A stretch of 64,000 nucleotides of DNA, taken from contig CM069593.1 in assembly GCA_035771175.1 (NCBI GenBank), positions 38,658,741 to 38,722,740 of the forward strand. The letters are read 5' to 3'. Origin of the DNA: Paratinospora sagittata. Taxonomy: Eukaryota; Streptophyta; Magnoliopsida; Ranunculales; Menispermaceae. Both the position numbers and the translations under genes were made by a program. A model generated the notes under the pieces. It had not been told where the DNA came from. It did no database searches and worked only from the letters and a program-made list of their open reading frames with translations. Positions 35,609-46,757 of the stretch are shown here, piece by piece (position 1 is the stretch's first letter; every line of letters starts with the position of its first letter).

Positions 35609-38100
35609 ATTGCCTCTAATCTTGCTACTGGGGCAAAAGCTTCTTCGAAGTCTATGCCTTCTTCTTGGTTGTAGCCTTGTGCAACCAATCTAGCCTTATT
35701 GCGGACAATGATACCTTGTTCATTCTTTTTGTTTCTAAAGATCCATTTGGTTCCTATAACAGATTGATGAAAAGGTCTAAGAACTAATTCTCATACTTTG
35801 TTTCGCACAAATTGTCCTAGTTCTTCTTGCATAGCAAAAATCCAGTTTTCATCTTTCAGTGCCTCTTCCACTTTAATTGGTTCAAATTGTGATACAAAAG
35901 CAACAAGCTCCTGATCTTTTTGAATTGAAGCTCTAATGGATTCACCCTTTCGTGGATCTCCTAAAATTTGATCTTGGAAAAGAGCTTGAAACAATTTAGA
36001 GTTTTTAGAAGATTTTAAAGATGGTTCAAGTTCAAGATCTATAATCTTGGTTTTCTTGGGTTCATCATCATCAAAATTTAATTGTTTAAATTCCTTCTCA
36101 AGATTTTTCTTATTTTCATTTTCATCAAAATTTACGTGAATTGATTCTTCTGCAGTTTGATTAGATTTGTTGAACACTCTGTAGGCTCTACTATGAGAAG
36201 AATATCCTAAGAATATTCCTATGTCAGATTTAGGTTCAAACTTATCTAGATTATCTTTATCATTAAGAATAAAATATTTGCATCTAAATACTCGGAAGTA
36301 ACTAATGTTGGGTACTCTACCCTTCCATAGTTCATATGGAGTTTTATTCAAATCTTTTCTGATTAGAACTCGGTTCATTACATAGCAGGCAGTGTTAATA
36401 GCTTCACCCCAAAAATGATTTGCAGTGTTATACTCATTAAGCATTGTTTTACACATCTCCTGCAGAGTTCTATTCTTTCTTTCAACTACACAATTTTGTT
36501 GTGGTGTCCTAGGGCTGATATGATTTGCTACTTAAGCTTTGGATTTTGGTTGGTCTGAAAAGATCCATGTGAATCAGTTCGAAAGCTCTAGAGGTTGATT
36601 GATGTCTCTTGCTCTTAAATGATATTCGGGTATGCTTACCAAGTTGACATGGTTCACATACCTTGTCATTTGAGTAAGTTCCTTTCGGAATACCCTTGGC
36701 AAGATCATGTTTGACGATTCTAGATATGTTATCCATATTAACATGAGCTAATCGCCTATGCCATAACATGCATCATTACAAGAAATAGCACTTAAACATG
36801 TTACATTTTGTTTCTTCATGTCATTAAAGTTTGTGCAATACACATTCTTAAGTCTAGATGTCATAAATGCAATGGTTTTATCGGCATGCTTGACAGTGCA
36901 CCTATTTGCTTCAAATGAAATGTCATAACCCTTGTCACATAATTGACTTATGCTCAAAAGATTATGCTTCAGCCTTTTAACATAAAGTACATTAGATATG
37001 GATAGAAAATCATTACCAATAGTTTCGATGCCTTCAATGTCACCTTTGTTGTCATCTCCGAAAGTGGCCTTTCCTCCTTTATTCTTTTTAAGGCTCAGAA
37101 ATTTAGATTTATCTCTAGTCATATGCCTTGAATAGCAGCTGTCTAGATACCATATATCTTCATTTTTGCATATCTCGGTGCTTGCCATTAAGCATAGTGA
37201 AACAGTGTGATCTGAATCAGCTTCATCTTCACTTGAGCTTGAATCATCCCATGTAGCTTTGAGAACTTTCTTGTCCTTTCTATACGAGCTGGAGTTCCTC
37301 TTATATTTAATGAGACATTCACTTTCTACATGACCTGGTTTGTTACAACCGTAACATATTAACTCTATAGGTTTAGAATCGGGTTTCTTTCCTTTGTGAA
37401 ACCTTGAGTAGGAGCTATTCTTACTCTTTCTCCTAAGCAACTTGTTAAACTTTCTAGACAACATAGCCATGTCATCTTCTGAATCTGAATCATTTTCAGA
37501 GTCAGTTTCAGCATTGAGGGTAATAGATTTTTTTTCTTTTTCCTCAACCCTGACCGAGCTCATCTTATCTTTTATCTTCATTTCATGAACCATTAATAAA
37601 CCTCAAAGTTCATCAAAAGTGTATTCAACCAGATTCTTGGCTTCTTCAATGGTCGTGGCCTTGGGTTCCCATGCTCTGGGTAAGCCTCTTAGAAACTTTC
37701 TAACAGTTTCTTCTTGGTCATAAATTTTTCTTAGGTTCTTCATCTCATTGATGTTTGTTGTGAACCGAGCAATAACCTCAGCTATCGAATCAATTTCCTT
37801 CATCCTATAGGGTTCATATTTTTCAACTAACAATTGGAGTTATGCTTTTTAAACTTGCAAAGTTCCTTCATGGGTGACCTCTAACTTGTTCCAGATTTCT
37901 TTACCGGTTTCACACCCACTAACTCTATTGAACTCTTCGACTGATAAACTACAAAATAAAATGTTTACAGCTTGGTTATTTAATAGTTCTCTTTTCTTTT
38001 CTTTGGTACTCCATTTGTCTATTTCTTTCGGGACAGTAGCACCGTCAACTATTTTAGTAGGTGTTGGACAACCGTTTGTCACAACATCGCACATTTCTAA
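35609..38100 (-). pseudogene. Sirevirus-type copia gag-pol, truncated
   Basis: Read on the minus strand from the primer site: gag is at 38094-37603 (TGKEIWNKLEVTHEGT, then a stop and shift), and a zinc knuckle CYGCNKPGHVESEC is near 37340. Protease reads WYLDSCYSRHM, with Cys where the active-site Gly of DSG is expected. GAG-pre-integrase (LWHRRLAHVN) and the integrase N-terminus are at 36769-36509. The integrase core then has an internal deletion: the frame jumps from HMDLF...IQSL to SPRTPQQN (about 36500-36560), removing the segment with the second catalytic Asp. The rest of integrase and the start of reverse transcriptase ([14 protein letters not shown]) follow, ending at the chimeric junction with the Tat element near 35609. 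The catalytic part of reverse transcriptase is missing. Confidence 0.88.
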
Positions 38101-38271
38101 ATCTTGGGCTTTTAGGTAGTACCTAATCTTAGTTTTTTATTGTGAGTATTTTTTTTTCCTTGAACAGTGGTGGTCAGTTGGTGGCGTTTCCTTCACCTGA
38201 GAGACAAGTACTTCTTTCGTTTTGTCTTGCCATACTCAATCAAAGATGGTTAGATAATTTGACGGTTAACC

Positions 38272-38284
38272 TGCTCTGATACCA
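38272..38284 (-). promoter_or_regulatory. Sirevirus primer binding site
   Basis: Read on the minus strand this is TGGTATCAGAGCA, complementary to the 3' end of initiator methionine tRNA. It lies two bases downstream of the LTR end and fixes the element's orientation. Confidence 0.9.
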
Positions 38285-38286
38285 AT

Positions 38287-40293
38287 TGTTGGCCCAGATA
38301 TGTCCAAAAGGGGGGTGAATTGGACACTTAGCAGATTTTAACCTTTCTTAAAAATGTGCAGATTAAATAAAGTATAGCAACTAAATCAGTAACTGTAAAT
38401 GAGACAATGCAATCAAGATTTATAGTGGTTCAGCCTCGCTTACATCCACTACCTAACCTCCTCAGTTAGGATTTGTTCAAACTCCATTATGGACCTTTTT
38501 ACGGGTGAAGATCAAATCGGTACACTTTCTCAACTTACGGGTGTGAGAACTACCGTTTCTCAGCTTACGGGTGTAAGAAGACCGTTTCTCAGCTTACGAA
38601 TGTGAGAAGACCGTTTCTCAACTCCCCGGTGTGAGATGACCGTAATAATTTTAAGCAACACTTGCTCTTGCCCAGTGACTAATGATTCACTGCAAATTTA
38701 ATACAATATGAGATATGATTCCCTTTATCTAGAATCAAAGTGATACTTATGAAGTTTTAGATTGAACCTTCTGTTACCACAGATTCAACAGAATATGTAT
38801 GATGAAGTTTATGCTGAAAACAGGTTTAAAGAGCTTTTGTCTTCTTCAATGGATTTTCAAAATGATGAAGATGAAGTTCAATCAATCCAGAAGACTTGAA
38901 GTTTTTCTTTCAAAATGATCATAAATTCAAGTACAAATGAAAGACGACTAACTTTCAAAAAGTTTTTGCACAAGTGAAAACTGTTGATACGCTTTTGAAT
39001 GAATATTAGTTTTCATATTTGATCAGTTGTTTTTCTGCTCTAAGGCAGCACATATATATAGAAATAACAGAGGCGCAATGGACTTGATGAATTTTGGCAA
39101 TCTAGGTTATTTCAAATACAACGTCTACATTCTTTCTTGAAATGGATCTATTCAGCTCTATGCATATTACGGTAGCACCTGAATCATTTTGATCCTTTCA
39201 CGAAAGAGGAATGTTCTGAAAAAGTTGTACAATTCTGAAAAGTTCTAAAAAGTATTAGTACGGTTCTGAAGAAATTAACAGAAATGGTGCTATTGTCAGA
39301 ACAGTAACATTTGTTGAATTAGCGTTCTTGCACATAATATCAACTTTTATCATTTTGTTCCTTGAGGGCGCTCATGGAGCATAAACGTTCTACTGAACAT
39401 TGAAGTGAGGGCGCTATTAAGTCGTAAGCGTCCAGACTTACTTTGACAATTTAAACGACTTAAATCACGAGGGTGCTACTTCGCAGTTATTGTCCTGCTT
39501 TGTTTTAAAACATTAAACACACGAGGGCGCTACTCAAGAGTTAGCGTCCTGAAATTTAAAAGTAGTTTTAAAACAATATTAAGCGATGTTAAGTTCGTTG
39601 ATGCACAATAAGCGTCCTGAAGGTTATTAAGTTGATTCCAAAGATGAGAACGCTCCTACATAAGTAGCGTCCTAATAATTTATTCAACTTATAACTATCA
39701 GCGTCCTTAAAGATAGAAATCACTTAGAAACAAAAAGAACTTCTAGTAAGCTGAAACTAAGTCAGCGTCGTGACATTTTCAAAGGTTGACAAAAGAAAGG
39801 TCGCTACTTACACATAAGCGTCCTCGTGAGTCAGTTCATTTCAACCTTGAACGTCCTAATATTTTATAAGCGTCTTGACTCATCAAGTATAGGAGGGGGC
39901 TTCTAAAACATTAGTGTTCTGAAAGACTTTATAAAAATAGTTTTTGATTTCTCGATCAAAGCTCGATAAAACATAACATAACCGGATTAAATCGAATATG
40001 CAAACGATCGATTCAAACATGCAGGCATGCATATCGCTGAATCATATGACATAGAAGGTCTTACAACCTATCATAATCTAATCATACAACCAAACATCTT
40101 CATATGATCATGGTCTTCAAGAAGATCTTTAATACGTTCGTCATGCATCATTGATTTTTTGAAACCTTCAAGTAAGATTAGATATGTTATATGTGCAGTA
40201 ATATCATAAACAAAATGTGGTTTGTAATCATTAAAATATCTTTTATATTAGGGACATATTCTCATAAAGGACATGAGGACAATTGGTTCAACA
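38287..40293 (-). repeat. Central Sirevirus LTR
   Basis: On the plus strand it runs from TGTTGGCCCAG to GGTTCAACA, 2007 bases. On one side lies the primer site and gag; on the other lie a polypurine tract and the env-like frame. It therefore acts as the 5' LTR of one copy and the 3' LTR of another. It contains four short repeats near 38530-38640 (CAGCTTACGGGTGTGAGAA) and a hairpin array at 39360-39915. Confidence 0.88.
39360..39915. repeat. Array of short hairpins in the central Sirevirus LTR
   Basis: There are about nine units of the type GAGGGCGCTACT...TTAGCGTCCTGA. The clearest, at 39524-39550, folds with arms of about 12 bases around an AA loop. The array matches that at 19530-20110 in motif and position, but unit spacing and sequence differ. 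Confidence 0.75.
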
Positions 40294-40343
40294 ATTTGGA
40301 ATCATCAATATATTCAAGTCATGGGGTTCATTGAGATAGCAAT

Positions 40344-40356
40344 CTCCCCTTTTTTT
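40344..40356 (-). promoter_or_regulatory. Sirevirus polypurine tract
   Basis: Read on the minus strand this is AAAAAAAGGGGAG, about 50 bases before the LTR start at 40293. It marks the 3' end of the internal region that carries the env-like frame. Confidence 0.65.
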
Positions 40357-40571
40357 ATGATTTCAAATACTCATAGATCATGCAGATAATTATATTCATA
40401 TACTCAAACATATAACGAATTTAGAGTAGCAAGTATGTCAAGCATATCGGCAAAAATGTCAGGTATATCTGATTTTAACATATAAATTACAAGATGAGTA
40501 CAATCACAATATACAAGGACATGATAATCATACTGTCAACATATTGTACAGACACTCAGATGAACTCCCCT

Positions 40572-43385
40572 TTACTTGTAGATTCCCTTTTGAGCTAACT
40601 TAGCCTCAATATCTTCATTCTCTTCTCCCCCTTTTGAAAACATCAAAAAATGGGCAAGCTTAGCTCGTACTCGGACCCTTCCCCTTCCTTTTTCTTTCGG
40701 CTTCCTCATCCTTCTTGGATCCACTGGAACTAGGTTCAAATTCCTTGGGTTTCCTGGGCGCTCAGGGCTTTGAGGAACCATTTGAGCTTTTTCTCAAGCT
40801 TCTGACAAATTTGTCAATTACAACAATCTGCTTAGATTTTCAATGAGTTTTTCGTGGGCAGGCTTGGAAACACCAAATTTGAATGGATCGAGAGGTGGAC
40901 TAGGTTTGAAGCCTTTATCTTTCCGCTCTGCAACGCCTTTAGCAAAATCATGAGAAAGTTTGTGATCTTTAAATTCTGGCCTGATTGGTCGCTTGCGTTT
41001 TGGATCGAAAAAAGTTTTTGATGAGGGATCCGGGGGTGGAGACACTCTTCTTCTGATTCTATGGAGAGGCTCTTCATCGGATTCTTCCTCCTCTTCACAT
41101 TCTAATATCCCAAGAAGTCATTGAGGACGTGTGAAGGCTAGAGTTCTTGGTGCTGGTGGAACCTTTACACCTTTCTTCTTCAACAGATGAAAAAGCAGTC
41201 CAAAATGTTTCATGCTTGAGGCAATGTACCATACAGTAGAATGCGATTTGTTGTTCATTGCCTTGAAGAGGTCTTCAAAGAAGCCTACTACTCCTTCCAC
41301 TCGATCTGCAACTGTGATGTCAGTGTATGACAAATCCATGATGCTTGTGGCAAGGAAAGGCATCTTGTGTTCCATGTTGTGAACTTTCTCATATGCTTGA
41401 GTAACCAAGTCAAGAATCTTGGTTAGTCTGTTGCTCTCTGTTTTGTGCTGGTCTTGCAGTATCTAAATTCTCTTTCAGACTAGAGATGGCCTGCAACACT
41501 GAATCAAGAGTTGTTTTGCTCGTGACTTGATCCAAGATAACATCCAAAACTATTTGTAATGTGTCAGAGATGGAAGCATCTTCAGAGGATTCGGCCATTT
41601 TACCTCTTATGCTTTGAATTTCTTCAATAATCTTTTTCAAAGCTTCTTCAATCATAACACTCGCAGCACGACTTGGCATAGCTGGCATTGTGTGACTCTG
41701 GGAGCTTGAGGTCTGGCTGGAGGTTTTTGAGAATCTGACGATCATAGTTGAACAGAAGCAACAAAAGCTCTCATGAATGCCTTAATATGTTGCATGTTTT
41801 CCTGAATATCCTTTACAATATCATCACGTGGTGATGGAGTGGAACTCGATGAAGGCAAGGACTACATGACACTTAATTTTCTGTCCATTTATTGTGTCAT
41901 TTTGTCTAATATTTCAGTTGCCTGGATCAAGTGAGAGGTATATTCCTTCATCTCATTGATTTCACTTCTATCTTAAGACTTCAGAGATGCTCTAACTTCT
42001 GCCAAAATCTCACTTTTCTGTTGTATCTGATTATGTTCCAATTGGTTCATCAGCTGACACATGACATAAATCTAATCTTCTCTAACTTTCCTCAAGAAAT
42101 CTTCCTTTCTAAAGAAATCATCATTTGGCATGCTTGTAGAAGGATATGAAGGTGTCTCATGATCAGTTTGATTAGGCGAACTCACTTCATTAATGCCTTT
42201 CATTTCTTCTTCTACGCAAAAATCAGCAGCAGCCTCGTGATATTCTTCATCATGATCCTCATCATTGATATTCATTTTTGCTTCATCTCTTTGAACGGGT
42301 AAAATTGCAAGCGTATAACCCTCTTGATTTGCAAATTCCTTCTCAATAGAATGAGATTCTTCTTCTTCGGGAATCTTCTCACCATCAGACTCCAGTCTTG
42401 AGTCATGGGGTTTCATTGAAACAAGATAGTCAAATAGAGATGGTGGATTGGAGATGGTTTTCTCTGAGTCTGCGTTGACTCTTTCCTCAGTGACATCGTC
42501 CAAAATTACATCAACATTATCAGTTAATTGTTCTTCAACAGTAGCCTGAGCAATCTGGATCACCTCATCCATTAGATGTTTTTTAGCATGAACAGGTTGC
42601 TCTGCATGTTCAACTTCAACATCATCAGTTGAAACATGCTTAGTGTCAGCTGTGGTAACAGCTTGCTCTTGCATAACCTGTTCATCTTGAGTAGTCGAAG
42701 GTTGGACAGCTTCTTTCTCCATTGTTAAGACATCTTCACCACTGGCTCTAGTTATTCCACTAGATTCTCCTACACATGAAATTTCTAACATTGGAAACCA
42801 TTTCTCCAATGCAGATACATAAGTGTATCTCATTAATTTGACAGTGGTTTGACGAATGCAGTTGTATCTGCTGGTCTCCTTGAAGTTTTCTTCACTGAAA
42901 TCAATTCCACAATTCTCAAATAATGTGATAAGGTACATTCCAAAAGGAAGACCTCCTCCTATGTTAACCACAGTATCTATAACATACATAAGAATGTGGG
43001 CGAGATTCACTTTCTTCTTTTATAGAATACACTAAATCAAGAATAAATCTAAGTCATTTACATTACCCCTGCTGTAGGTTTTAGGCTGAATGATATGGGT
43101 AATGATGTTGTGGATTATTCTGGGGATTAATTCAAAGGACTGGTTGGTGAGTTTTTTGTCGACATTCTTATGATCCTTTTTCTTTAAGATTAAGTTCAGG
43201 GCCGAAGGGCTATTGTAGCCTGGATATAGGACTGTGCCTTTAGTGAAAAAAATAATGTGGGCACTTTCATCACTTGGCAGAGAAAAGGTATCAGAGAAGA
43301 ATCTGGGAGAAATCTCGACAGATTTTCCTTTTACCTTGGATTGTTTTGTAAGTCTTGGTTTGTCATCAAGAAAGATTTAAAAGGC
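40572..43385 (-). pseudogene. Sirevirus env-like / extra 3' reading frame, broken
   Basis: Read on the minus strand from about 43385: a segment with SDTFSLPSDESAHIIFF leads by a frameshift near 43015 into a 312-codon frame (43010-42072; MYLITLFENCGIDFSEENF, then a very acidic Glu/Asp-rich region). Further fragments are at 41745-41410 (Ser-rich, helical), 41408-41118 (WYIASSMKHFGLLFHLLKK), 41045-40818 and 40781-40572 (Lys/Pro-rich). The first part matches the general pattern of the 'putative plant transposon protein' region found in the extra 3' frame of Sireviruses of the SIRE1 type. No convincing signal peptide or fusion peptide could be placed. It lies upstream of the central LTR in sense direction, so it belongs to a different copy than the gag-pol at 35609-38100, or to a permuted one. 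Confidence 0.7.
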
Positions 43386-43525
43386 CTGAAATATGTATTG
43401 CATTAATATTCATATTGATCAATATGCATATATATATATACATATTCATAATTGCTATGAGTGAGCATTCTAACAATTTGCATTTGCACTTTATTCACTT
43501 TATATATCTATTTATTGTTGCATAG

Positions 43526-44455
43526 GTTAAGACCCCTGAAGAGTTTATCAAAATATATTTTAAAGGGGGAATTTGAGACAAAAGATCTTGGAAAATCAAT
43601 TTTTTATCTTGGCCTGTAGATCGAGAATTTTTTCCAAGTGGATTCTTGTCTAATTATCAAATGTATTGAGAGATGTTTGAAGAAAATCCAAATAGACAAG
43701 ATACATACATCAGATTCCCTAATATTGTGGATCACTAAAAGGTGAATAAAGATGATATTCGCCTTCATTAAAATAATAAAAAGCTAGTTGGTCCTGAAGT
43801 ACCATGCCTGGATACAATAGATGCTCTTATATACAAAATCAAAAATTATTTTCTCTGATAACATGTTTGCAGGATATAACTCTACACCAGATTAAAATGG
43901 TGTTAAGCATGCATTATGTTATCTTCAAGAAATCAAACAATACAAGTTTATCTTATTTAAGAAAGATAAAGATAAAACTGGTTGAATATGCAAATGTTGA
44001 ATATTTGTCAGATCCCCACCATGCTCGATCCCAAGCACAATCTCACTTATAGTGATTTTGTCATATTATGCAGATCTGTGAAGCAGACAATAGTTGCTAC
44101 ATCTTCAAATCATCCAAAAAAGTATCGTGACTCCTAAAACAAATTGAAAAATGTGTATGGATCATGAATGATCTTAAATCAGAGGCTATCATACAATGTT
44201 ATAAGAAGATAATGCAACATGTATTGCACAATAATGAAAAGCTTATATTGAAGCCAACAGAGTCAGATATATTTCACAAAAGGTCTTCTTCACACATGAG
44301 CTACAGAAGACTGACAAATAAGATCGAGCAACTTATTTATCAAAACTTTTTCCAATTACAAAGAAGATTATATACAATATTGAGATGTATCGACTCAAAG
44401 ATATGTCAGACAAAGAAACAAAACTTAATTCCCCCATGTCATCTTGAGGGGGAGA
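43526..44455 (+). pseudogene. Copia element C: reverse transcriptase/RNase H remnant
   Basis: The plus-strand frame carries TPEEFIK, EFETKDLGKS and FYLGL (late reverse transcriptase), then YLSDPHHARSQ (43990-44040) and EDNATCIAQ and FFTHELQKTD remnants of RNase H to about 44400. Stops and shifts are frequent. Gag, protease, integrase and most of reverse transcriptase are missing between 26485 and this point, so the nested block replaced as well as interrupted the element. The stretch 43386-43525 is AT-rich and unassigned. Confidence 0.75.
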
Positions 44456-44670
44456 ATTAAAAGAGAGTTATTGTTTAGTGCATTGTACTATTTTTTCCTT
44501 CACTGTGGTTTTGTCCCATTAGGTTTTCCTAGCAAAGGTTTTTAACGAGGCAGTCCTAACAATATAAGACTCCAATAGAATATTGTACTTTTTTTCCTTA
44601 CTAGACTTTTTCTCACTGGGTTTTTCTCTAGTAAGGTTTTAACGAGGCATATTCTACAATGATGGATATT

Positions 44671-44681
44671 AAAAGGGGGAG
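44671..44681 (+). promoter_or_regulatory. Polypurine tract of copia element C
   Basis: AAAAGGGGGAG directly precedes the 3' LTR start at 44682, as expected for plus-strand DNA priming. Confidence 0.85.
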
Positions 44682-45127
44682 TGTTGTAAATATGTTGAAT
44701 ATCCAAATAGTAATTACATGTACTATACACATATCTCAAGTAGTATGATATCCAAGTGATATATATATCCAAATAGTATATGTATTCAAGTGGTACATGT
44801 ATCCAAGTTGTATAAATACGTATGTAAACGTATCCCACATGAATCATGTGGGAGCATAGTTACTCATCCATGTGAGAGCATAGTTATCCATTATGTAAGA
44901 GCATAGTTATCCATCATGTGAGTTAGTGATCTTTTGATGTAAATCTCTCCATATAAATATGTGAGAGATCATGAAGAGAAGTTGTAAAGAAAATGAGAAG
45001 AGAAAGAGGAATGGAGAAAAAATGAAGAAATGAGCTGTAAAATGTTGGAGGAATGATAGAAAATGGAGAATGAAATCTAGCATTTTTCTTTGAGCATTAT
45101 TTGATTATTTTGATTTAGTTTATAACA
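44682..45127 (+). repeat. 3' LTR of copia element C
   Basis: It runs from TGTTGTAAATATG to TTTATAACA and is followed by the TSD ATGAT (45128-45132), identical to 24853-24857. It is about 40 bases longer than the 5' LTR because of extra units around GAGCATAGTTATCCAT and ATCCAAATAGTATATG. Confidence 0.9.
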
Positions 45128-45413
45128 ATGATAAGCATTATTATTAGGGTCTGTTTGTTAATAGTTGAGATTTTTTTTTTTCTTCTAGCTAGTTAGATCA
45201 AATTTTTCTCAAGGAATTATTTACTACATGAGGAGATATTAAAAAGACTGATGTATAATGGGAAAGCAATCTTTGAAATCAATGATGAAAAATATATAGT
45301 ATCATAATCAGATATTCTCCAAAACAAAACAAAAAATCCCTTTTTCATAGATCAAAAATTAGTATTAGGATCACGTATTCTCTTAATAAGAAATTAAATA
45401 TCTTTTCCATTAA

Positions 45414-45788
45414 GGTCCTGTTTGATTTGTGACAAAATTATTATTTTCTCGAGAAATTTAAAAAAAAATTCAAAAAAATAGAAAAGTTGTGCGCTTGATT
45501 GTCAATATTTTCTCAAAAAAAAATTTCTCAACTTCCTTATTTTCTCACCAAAATTTTCTCATATGTAGGGGTGAGAAAATTTTAGTATTATTGATTTTGT
45601 TCATATTTATATTATATAAAACTCTTTGTTGTCCAATTTCTTTTTTACGTCATAAGAGTGTAAAAAAAAATCACCTCATGTATAATCAAACAACCATGAA
45701 AAAATTCATTAAAAAAAATTTCTTGATATTATTTTTCAAGAAAATTGTATTTTCTTAAGAAAACTTTTCTTAACTATCAAATGGAGCC
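45414..45788. mobile_element. Tourist-like MITE (PIF/Harbinger type)
   Basis: The ends GGTCCTGTTTGAT and ATCAAATGGAGCC are imperfect inverted repeats, flanked by the 3-bp duplication TAA (45411-45413, 45789-45791). The 375-base AT-rich interior has no transposase. A further GGGTCTGTTTGTTAAT motif at 45148 may be an end of a relative. Confidence 0.75.
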
Positions 45789-45791
45789 TAA

Positions 45792-46427
45792 GAAAAGTAG
45801 TTGTATATGAAAGGAGAATGCTTTTCTAATTGCAATATACTGATTATATGTACAACTACACTGTCTTGGTCATTGGTTGCTCAATATATACAAATCTAAT
45901 GATCATATATAGTTTAGTTGTGTAGTATACATGTATATAGTTGCAAATTTCATAATTAAAAATTATTTTTTTACTATATATAGAATCGCATACATGTCAT
46001 CTTTGAAGAAAAATAAGACGACCTTTTTTCTCAACTAATTAACAAACTGAGTTTTAGACATATAGACTAATATGTAATGCCAATAAACTAAATCGAAATA
46101 ATGAAACCAGTAATTTAAAAATAATTGGGTGGTGTGCCCCAATTTAATTAAAATCGTTTCTTGAGACAATCACCTTGAACCACATTACCGCTCATTAACA
46201 AGCATTCCAATCATCACTGGTAACTGGCACAAAAGAAGTCGACGAGCATTCCAATGCTCTTATAATTGTGTACAAGTGCATAAAAAGACATCTATATATT
46301 ATGTATTTATACTATTTATAAAGCTAAAAATTCTTAACCCCTAGTGTACTACTTTTATTAATAATTTCCAAATTAACCACTATTTTTTAAGATAAAATGT
46401 CAAATAAATTTATATAAAAAAACATAC
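45792..46427. other. Intergenic AT-rich DNA
   Basis: No gene or bounded repeat was recognised. Confidence 0.5.
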
Positions 46428-46519
46428 ACTCACGGGTAATTTGATAGTAAGAAGCATTCTTGACATGTAGATTACTCACGGGTAATTTGATAGTAAGAAG
46501 CATTCTTGACATGTAGATT
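46428..46519. repeat. 46-bp exact tandem duplication
   Basis: Two copies of the unit beginning ACTCACGGGTAATTTG start at 46428 and 46474 and are identical by eye. Confidence 0.92.
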
Positions 46520-46591
46520 CTTGCTCATTTCTTGACGCCGCAGCGCCGATGAACCCAGAAACACGAAGTTTGCGTGTTTTAAGGAATTTTG

Positions 46592-46757
46592 AAGCCGCTT
46601 TTGGTCTTTTTAACCCCTTACATATATAGCTCTTTTTTTTAAAAAAAAATTCACATTAGAGATCATTAGAATACAAGCCGCTTTTGGTCTTTTTAACCCC
46701 TTACATATATAGCTCTTTTTAAAAAAAAAAATTTCACATTAGAGATCATTAGAATAT
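46592..46757. repeat. 83-bp near-exact tandem duplication
   Basis: The unit beginning AAGCCGCTTTTGGTC recurs at 46592 and 46675 and includes a T/A homopolymer stretch whose length differs slightly. It lies 70 bases from the 46-bp duplication, so two independent recent duplications are clustered here. Confidence 0.92.

Larger units (their letters stand above)
29568..35609 (+). pseudogene. Tat-lineage Ty3/gypsy gag-pol, truncated and broken
   Basis: Domains run in gypsy order. Gag is at 29745-30640 (MCKGFQITLGEPARKWY, then LAGLRPGKFQYSL). A zinc-binding stretch (CWYHRDHGHDTDQC) is near 30953. Protease is at 31280-31570, but the catalytic Asp is lost (VGNGSS where VDxGSS is usual). Reverse transcriptase is at 31990-32640 with YVDDMLV at about 32490, and RNase H at 32920-33270. 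A second, archaeal-type RNase H follows at 33310-33655 (FVDGSS, NNEAEYEALLAGL), the hallmark of the Tat lineage. Integrase is at 33807-34496 and resumes at 35247, with D, D and E visible (WGMDLIG, SDNGKQF, GQVEAVNK). There are many stops and frameshifts, and copy 2 of the TGTCAC element splits the integrase. At about 35606-35611 (GPNWE) it passes directly into minus-strand Sirevirus sequence, so its 3' end and 3' LTR are missing. Confidence 0.9.

Noticed and set aside
40572..43385. A true retroviral envelope gene
   Set aside because: No convincing signal peptide, fusion peptide or transmembrane segment could be placed. The label env-like is positional only.
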